Positions 6,171 to 9,794 of a stretch of 9,794 nt of DNA are shown piece after piece. The notes under the pieces were generated by a model. It had not been told where the DNA came from. It was given only the letters and a program-made list of their open reading frames with translations, and did no database searches. The DNA lies in assembly GCA_934617135.1 (NCBI GenBank), contig CAKTUC010000051.1, forward strand, positions 1 to 9,794. The letters are read 5' to 3'. The first letter of the stretch is position 1; the number at the start of each line of letters is the position of its first letter. Source of the DNA: an uncultured Collinsella sp. (GTDB taxonomy: Bacteria; Actinomycetota; Coriobacteriia; Coriobacteriales; Coriobacteriaceae). The position numbers and the translations under genes are program-made.

Positions 6171-7130
6171 ATGAGCTACAAGAGCGTTTGTGTCGCCGGT
6201 GGCGGCGTATTGGGAAGCCAGATTGCCTTCCAGGCTGCCTACTGCGGCTTTGACGTAACGATTTGGCTGCGCAGCGAGGGCAGCATTGGCCGCACCCAGC
6301 CTAAGATCGATCACGTCCGCGAGGAGTACATCGCTGCTATCGAGGGCATGGCGGACGGTACGGGCGAGTGGTGCGCCGGTATCGCCGATAGTGACCAGCC
6401 CTTCGATAAGGACGCAGCGCTTGCCGCCGTCGAGCGCGCCTACTCCACGCTCAAGCTGGAGCTCGATCTTGCCAAGGCCGTGGCCGATGCCGACCTGGTC
6501 ATCGAGTCTATGGCCGAGGACACACAGGCAAAGATCGACTTCTACAAGAAACTCGCCCCGGTTCTCCCGCAAAAGACCGTCATCGTTACCAACTCTTCCA
6601 CGCTGCTGCCGAGCACCTTTGCCAAGTACACCGGCCGCCCCGAGAAGTACCTGTCGCTGCACTTTGCCAACTCCATCTGGAAGAACAACATGACCGAGGT
6701 CATGGCTCAGGACCAAACCGACAAGCGCTACTTTGATGAGCTGGTCGACTTTGCCAACGACATCCGCATGCTAGCACTGCCCGTCAACAAGGAAAAGAAC
6801 GGCTACCTGCTCAATTTCATGCTGGTGCCGTGGCTGCTCTCGGGCCTGGACCTGTATGTCTCGGGCGTCAGCGACCCCAAGAGCATCGACCTCGCATGGA
6901 CGCGCGGCACCGGTGCCCCAAAGGGCCCGTTCCGGGTGTTCGATACCGTGGGCATCCAGACGGCCTACAACATCGTCATGCAGTATCAAAAGGTCCCGGG
7001 CCTGGTGAGCCCGCTGCTCAAAAAGATGATGATGCCCTACAACTTTAAGGCCATGGCGTCCGTCCTCAAGAAGATGCTCGACGAGGGCAAGCTGGGCGAA
7101 AGCTCGGGCGGGGGCTTCTTCAAGTACTAA
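6171..7130 (+). CDS. 3-hydroxyacyl-CoA dehydrogenase family protein
   Basis: A 319-residue NAD(P)-dependent enzyme expected to interconvert a 3-hydroxyacyl-CoA and a 3-oxoacyl-CoA in the cytoplasm. The N-terminal Rossmann motif is GGGVLG at 10-15. The catalytic pair fits the family: H164 in SLHFANS and E176 in MTEVMA, 12 apart as in human HADH (H158/E170, from memory). The C-terminal 3HCDH domain starts near NGYLLNF with the conserved Asn. It is about 35 residues longer than classic Hbd (about 282), with an insertion near 38-80. After the catalytic His the usual NPxP is replaced by NSIWKNN, a variant I associate with a Lactobacillales/Coriobacteria clade of unproven substrate. ATG 6171 has AGAGAGGA eight bases upstream. 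It is monocistronic, with its own leader and terminator. The substrate (3-hydroxybutyryl-CoA or another) is uncertain. Confidence 0.88.
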   Translation: MSYKSVCVAGGGVLGSQIAFQAAYCGFDVTIWLRSEGSIGRTQPKIDHVREEYIAAIEGMADGTGEWCAGIADSDQPFDKDAALAAVERAYSTLKLELDLAKAVADADLVIESMAEDTQAKIDFYKKLAPVLPQKTVIVTNSSTLLPSTFAKYTGRPEKYLSLHFANSIWKNNMTEVMAQDQTDKRYFDELVDFANDIRMLALPVNKEKNGYLLNFMLVPWLLSGLDLYVSGVSDPKSIDLAWTRGTGAPKGPFRVFDTVGIQTAYNIVMQYQKVPGLVSPLLKKMMMPYNFKAMASVLKKMLDEGKLGESSGGGFFKY

Positions 7131-7169
7131 AAAATGATCCCCGGGGGACGGAGGGAAACGGATCATTTT
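7131..7169 (+). terminator. Hairpin terminator directly after the dehydrogenase stop
   Basis: AAAATGATCC (7131-7140) pairs perfectly with GGATCATTTT (7160-7169) around a 19-base purine-rich loop (GGGGGACGGAGGGAAA core). The stem begins at the first base after the TAA. The A/T flanks make it work on either strand. I recall very similar loop and stem sequences in other Collinsella intergenic regions, so it may be a repetitive terminator cassette; this needs counting. Confidence 0.75.
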
Positions 7170-7205
7170 CTTCCGCTAACAGTGAGAAGATGGGCCCAGA
7201 AATAG

Positions 7206-7212
7206 AAAGGAG
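7206..7212 (+). promoter_or_regulatory. Ribosome binding site of the AAC(3)-family gene
   Basis: AAAGGAG lies five bases before ATG 7218 and fixes that start. Only 36 bases separate it from the preceding terminator stem and I see no convincing -35/-10 pair there, so the gene may depend on read-through or a poor promoter. Confidence 0.7.
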
Positions 7213-7217
7213 CGGCA

Positions 7218-8015
7218 ATGGACCGACAAATCGTACTCAAGCAGGATATCCTCGATGCGCTTTCTGCCGTTGGCATGCGCTCGGGGCAGACGGTTATGGT
7301 CCATTGCTCGCTCAGCTCGCTTGGATATGTGTGCGGCGGCGCGCAACCGGTGATCGAGGCGCTGCTCCAGACGGTGGGCGAGACCGGCACCATCATGATG
7401 CCGACGCAGTCGTGGAAAAACTTGGACCCGGCGAGCGGCGTCCATTGGCAGGAGCCGCAAGAGTGGTGGCAGCTGATTCGCGATAACTGGCCAGCTTATG
7501 ACAAACGCATCACGCCCGCCAATACGATGGGGGCCGTTGCCGAGATGTTCCGCACGTGGCCGGGCACGCTCCGCAGCGACCACCCGGCGCGTTCGGTGGC
7601 GGCAAACGGTTCGCACGCCCAATTCCTGACGGAGAACCACGACCTGAGCAACATCTTTGGCGACGGATCGCCCATCGCGCGCCTGTACGATTTGGACGGC
7701 TATGTGCTGCTCGTGGGCGTGGGCTACGACAAGAACACATCCCTGCATTTGGCGGATGCCCGCGCGCAATATCCCGGCAAGCACGACTGCGTGGAGCACA
7801 GCGCGATTATGGAAAACGGCCAGCGCGTGTGGAAGGAATACCGCACGCTCTATGTCGACGGCGAGGATTTCGACGAGATCGGCGCGGCCTTTGAGCGTGA
7901 ATGCACGGTTCACACGGCGCCTCTCGGCAACGGGACGATCCGCTTTATGCGCCAGCGCGAGCTCGTCGACTTTGCCGTGGGCTGGATCGAACGCCATTGC
8001 GGCCGCCCTGAGTAA
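7218..8015 (+). CDS. AAC(3)-family (Antibiotic_NAT) N-acetyltransferase
   Basis: A 265-residue cytoplasmic acetyl-CoA-dependent acetyltransferase of the Antibiotic_NAT family, which includes aminoglycoside 3-N-acetyltransferases, Bacillus YokD and phosphonate-antibiotic acetyltransferases such as FrbF. Visible family signatures in order: MVHCSLSSLG (27-36) with a following GG and PVIEALL; GTIMMPTQSW; RSDHPARSVAANG; SPIARLYDLDGYVLLVGVG; and KNTSLHLAD with the conserved His at 177. Length is typical (260-280). No signal peptide or membrane segment. Nothing about the neighbours indicates a resistance island: it lies between an acyl-CoA enzyme and an unknown membrane protein, with host-like GC. 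It may be an intrinsic enzyme with another amine substrate rather than a resistance determinant. Family assignment is firm; antibiotic activity is unproven. Confidence 0.88.
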   Translation: MDRQIVLKQDILDALSAVGMRSGQTVMVHCSLSSLGYVCGGAQPVIEALLQTVGETGTIMMPTQSWKNLDPASGVHWQEPQEWWQLIRDNWPAYDKRITPANTMGAVAEMFRTWPGTLRSDHPARSVAANGSHAQFLTENHDLSNIFGDGSPIARLYDLDGYVLLVGVGYDKNTSLHLADARAQYPGKHDCVEHSAIMENGQRVWKEYRTLYVDGEDFDEIGAAFERECTVHTAPLGNGTIRFMRQRELVDFAVGWIERHCGRPE

Positions 8016-8104
8016 TTCGGGGGAGGGTGGAAGCGTTGGGGATCTACGGTAGTATGCGACAAAATCTGAATTGATCGGGCAAGAGCTGTAGCGCGCGTTG
8101 ACGT

Positions 8105-8140
8105 TTGACCAATGGAGCGCAATTGACCAATGGAGCGCAA
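8105..8140 (+). repeat. Two perfect 18-bp tandem repeats
   Basis: The unit TTGACCAATGGAGCGCAA occurs at 8105-8122 and 8123-8140 without change. Each copy begins with a -35-like TTGACC, but no matching -10 lies at the right distance. It sits in the 283-bp gap after the acetyltransferase gene, which has lower GC than its surroundings and no hairpin terminator I can support. Other palindromes nearby are CTCGCGAG (8166-8173) and CCATATGG (8180-8187). Confidence 0.8.
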
Positions 8141-8258
8141 AAATGCACCGTTCGCCGATACTCCTCTCGCGAGTGGTTGCCATATGGTTTGATGTTGGAA
8201 ACATATGACTGCCGCCGGGCTGCGGGTGACGTTTGCTCTGATATCGGAGGTGCCAAGT

Positions 8259-8297
8259 ATGTTTCGCGCTCCGTTAAACAAGTATCGGGCTGGTTAA
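8259..8297 (+). CDS. 12-codon leader ORF, possibly translationally coupled
   Basis: ATG 8259 is preceded by CGGAGG (8245-8250) at eight bases, the best ribosome site in this gap. It encodes MFRAPLNKYRAG and stops at TAA 8295-8297, one base before the ATG of the next gene. That gene has no good ribosome site of its own, so ribosomes finishing the leader could restart there. The peptide has no repeated codon that would suggest classic attenuation. An alternative is that an old start was separated from the downstream frame by a frameshift. Confidence 0.45.
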   Translation: MFRAPLNKYRAG

Positions 8298-8298
8298 T

Positions 8299-8748
8299 AT
8301 GGGCCGCCGTACTATCTCGATAACCCTTGCAGTGGTTTGCCTAGCTGTGCTCCTGGGCGCTATGGGGCAGTTCGCTATAAGTCGAGAAACATCCTATATG
8401 CAGGAATGTGCTTCCGAAGGCTTCGCCATTGATGGTTACTATCGGGATGACAAAACGAGTCGGGAAACCCTGGCTTTTCTTGAGGAGGACAACTGCCGAT
8501 GGCAGCTGGTCGACAAGGGCGGCAGCTGCGTTGATGGACAGTTCGAGCGTATGGACGACCCCAACATTCTGGTATTAAAGAATGAAAACGGCGAAGAATT
8601 CGGTACGGTCCACGTGGCGTATATGTCACGCCGACGCGAGCAGGGTCAGCTCTATCTATTTAGAGATAGCAAAGTGACCCGTTTTTATCTGGTGAGCACC
8701 GATCCGGCGTTTATGGTGGAGTCTGGCGATGTCGATGTGGACAGTTGA
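8299..8748 (+). CDS. Membrane-anchored hypothetical protein
   Basis: 149 residues that I do not recognise. An N-terminal positive patch (R3, R4) and a hydrophobic stretch at about 6-27 look like an uncleaved signal anchor, placing the rest outside the membrane. No lipobox is present: C14 is inside the hydrophobic core. The soluble part is acidic and rich in predicted strand, with cysteines 37, 66 and 77 and a pattern of W68-QLVD...GSCVDGQF...NILVLKNENGEEFG that suggests a small beta-sheet or barrel-like domain. An in-frame stop at 8275 leaves ATG 8299 as the only reasonable start, yet it lacks a Shine-Dalgarno; it follows the leader ORF by one base. Codon and base use is less GC-rich than its neighbours, hinting at recent arrival or weak expression. 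It is convergent with the DUF389 gene. Confidence 0.7.
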   Translation: MGRRTISITLAVVCLAVLLGAMGQFAISRETSYMQECASEGFAIDGYYRDDKTSRETLAFLEEDNCRWQLVDKGGSCVDGQFERMDDPNILVLKNENGEEFGTVHVAYMSRRREQGQLYLFRDSKVTRFYLVSTDPAFMVESGDVDVDS

Positions 8749-8772
8749 TTCACGGCAATAAAACAGCGAGCG

Positions 8773-8795
8773 GGGCGCAGTCGTGAACTGCGCCC
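8773..8795. terminator. Hairpin between convergent genes, probable bidirectional terminator
   Basis: GGGCGCAGT (8773-8781) pairs perfectly with ACTGCGCCC (8787-8795) around a five-base loop. It lies 24 bases after the membrane-anchored gene's stop and nine bases past the end of the DUF389 gene on the other strand. T-runs are weak on both sides; the better one, TTTTATT, is about eleven bases beyond the stem on the minus strand. Confidence 0.6.
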
Positions 8796-8804
8796 TACAT
8801 CACG

Positions 8805-9794
8805 TTACTTCACATCGAACTCCACGCGATCGAGTTCGGGCACATTGAGATCGATGAGCTTGCGGGCGACGTGGCGGTCGTGTGCCCCGAGCGTCTCGCT
8901 CGTCGTCACATGGGCGACAATCTCGCGCTCGACGATGCCCTCCTCGTCGCCTTCGGTGGCCGAAGTCTCGACGGCGACGGTGTAATCCTTAAAGCCCGGC
9001 AGCACCGCCGCGAGTTCTCGCGTGGTCTCGGTGACGCCGTAGCCGTCCTGCACGCCGGCCTGCGCCGAGCCGATGGAACCCGCCGTCATGACAATGCAGG
9101 GGATGGCAAAGATCACCGTACCCACAATGATGCGACGGCGCACCTTGCGCGACAGCTCGTCGACCTCGGCGTCTTCCTCGGCGGTTACGATGCCGTCGCC
9201 GTTGAGGTCGCGCTTGAGCGGCACGCGCAAAAGAAGCAGCACGGCTTCTGCCGCCAGCGCGATAAAGACCACGTTGATGCCAAACTCGTAGAGCGCCGAG
9301 AGGAACAGCGACCCGCTTGCGATGGCAATGCCGTAACCCGCTGCGCACAGGGGCGGCATGAGCGCGGTTGCCACGGCCACGCCGGCGATGAGCGTGGCAG
9401 GTTCCTGATCGCGCGAGTTGCCCAGGCCACCCGCAAAGCCGCCCGCGAGCGCGACGGCAAGGTCCCACACAGTCGGTGTCGAATTGTCGATGATGGCGGC
9501 CGTGGTGGTGCCAAGGGGCGAGAGCTTAAAGTACAGCGTGGACGTGACCAGGCAAAAGGCCATCTGTAGAGCCAAGCTCGCGACGGCTTCGACGGTAATC
9601 TCGCGGTCGAGCGTGGCGATGCCGTATGCCATGGCAAGGACCGAGCCCATGAGCGGGCAGATGAGCATAGCGCCCACGATGGCGATGTCCGAGTCGATAT
9701 CGAGTCCGATACTCGCGATGAGCATGGCGATGATGAGGATGCATAGGTGCGAGCCGGTTAGGCGCGCCCCGTTTACAAAGCGCTTGCGAATCAC
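8805..9794 (-). CDS. DUF389 family membrane protein with EF-hand loop (5' end missing)
   Basis: At least 329 residues on the minus strand, running off the right edge; the GTG at 9792-9794 may be only an internal codon. The DUF389 signature is visible as GAMLICPLMG (41-50 of the visible part) and ATALMPPLCAAGYGI (about 142-156). About six or seven hydrophobic segments are seen: 17-33, 37-60, 68-88, 111-125, 133-158, 163-190 and 221-241. Between the last two lies a charged loop with a canonical 12-residue EF-hand sequence DLNGDGIVTAEE (196-207). A soluble C-terminal domain of about 85 residues follows. The function of DUF389 proteins is not established; some are annotated as putative transporters. 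It converges on the preceding gene and shares the hairpin with it. Confidence 0.85.
   Translation of the reverse strand: MIRKRFVNGARLTGSHLCILIIAMLIASIGLDIDSDIAIVGAMLICPLMGSVLAMAYGIATLDREITVEAVASLALQMAFCLVTSTLYFKLSPLGTTTAAIIDNSTPTVWDLAVALAGGFAGGLGNSRDQEPATLIAGVAVATALMPPLCAAGYGIAIASGSLFLSALYEFGINVVFIALAAEAVLLLLRVPLKRDLNGDGIVTAEEDAEVDELSRKVRRRIIVGTVIFAIPCIVMTAGSIGSAQAGVQDGYGVTETTRELAAVLPGFKDYTVAVETSATEGDEEGIVEREIVAHVTTSETLGAHDRHVARKLIDLNVPELDRVEFDVK
9174..9209 (-). other. EF-hand calcium-binding loop coding segment
   Basis: Codes for D-L-N-G-D-G-I-V-T-A-E-E, with acidic or Asn ligands at positions 1, 3 and 5, Gly at 6, a hydrophobic residue at 8 and Glu at 12, the full EF-hand/dockerin-like loop consensus. 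It lies in a loop between membrane segments of the DUF389 protein. Calcium binding is inferred. Confidence 0.6.

Noticed and set aside
8035..8055. Promoter-like TTGGGG and TAGTAT after the acetyltransferase gene
   Set aside because: The boxes are only nine bases apart and TAGTAT matches four of six consensus bases, so there is not enough to call a promoter.
7176..8204. 342-residue minus-strand ORF
   Set aside because: Antisense shadow of the AAC(3)-family gene extended by the 18-bp tandem repeats; no family signature.
8105..8323. 72-residue ORF beginning in the tandem repeat
   Set aside because: TTG start without ribosome site; sequence shows no domain and overlaps the better supported leader ORF and the next gene.
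8871..9569. 232-residue plus-strand ORF opposite DUF389
   Set aside because: Mirror frame of a clear membrane-protein gene; Arg/His/Gly-rich with no initiation signal.
1..9794. CRISPR array, tRNA or rRNA genes, integrase or transposase
   Set aside because: None seen: the only direct tandem repeat has two adjacent copies without spacers, no cloverleaf or rRNA-like conserved string was recognised, and no long frame resembles a recombinase.

Overview
The window is GC-rich DNA with strong Shine-Dalgarno sites, compact gene spacing and alanine/arginine-rich proteins. Together with the gene types this suggests a gut anaerobe of the Coriobacteriia, most likely Collinsella or a close relative. That assignment comes from composition and recalled gene content, not from a marker gene.

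Left part (1-5822): a short control region holds a minus-strand promoter firing out of the window, a 35-bp near-palindrome and a cluster of GTGC/GCAC operator-like repeats over a plus-strand promoter. It drives a two-gene operon. The first gene is a TetR-family repressor with a TTG start. Eleven bases later comes a 1595-residue protein that fuses two ATP-dependent 2-hydroxyacyl-CoA dehydratase activase domains (ASKHA fold) to a four-cysteine cluster and two dehydratase-like, cysteine-bearing modules. The operon ends in a strong rho-independent terminator. The large protein is the most interesting item: in HgdC/HgdAB-type systems the same parts are a homodimeric activator plus a separate two-subunit dehydratase, and here they are one chain.

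Middle part (5823-7169): a 416-bp intergenic stretch contains a 130-bp MITE-like element with perfect 21-bp terminal inverted repeats, then an extended -10 promoter and a structured leader of about 115 nt. A 319-residue 3-hydroxyacyl-CoA dehydrogenase with an intact His/Glu dyad follows, closed by a perfect 10-bp stem hairpin directly after its stop. The CoA-linked chemistry of this enzyme and of the large reductase may belong to one acyl-CoA metabolism, but they are separate transcription units.

Right part (7170-9794): an AAC(3)-family (Antibiotic_NAT) acetyltransferase is followed by a lower-GC stretch with two perfect 18-bp tandem repeats. A 12-codon leader ORF with a good ribosome site ends one base before the start of a 149-residue membrane-anchored protein of unknown function. 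A hairpin separates that gene from a convergent, incomplete DUF389 membrane protein that carries a canonical EF-hand loop in a predicted loop between membrane segments.
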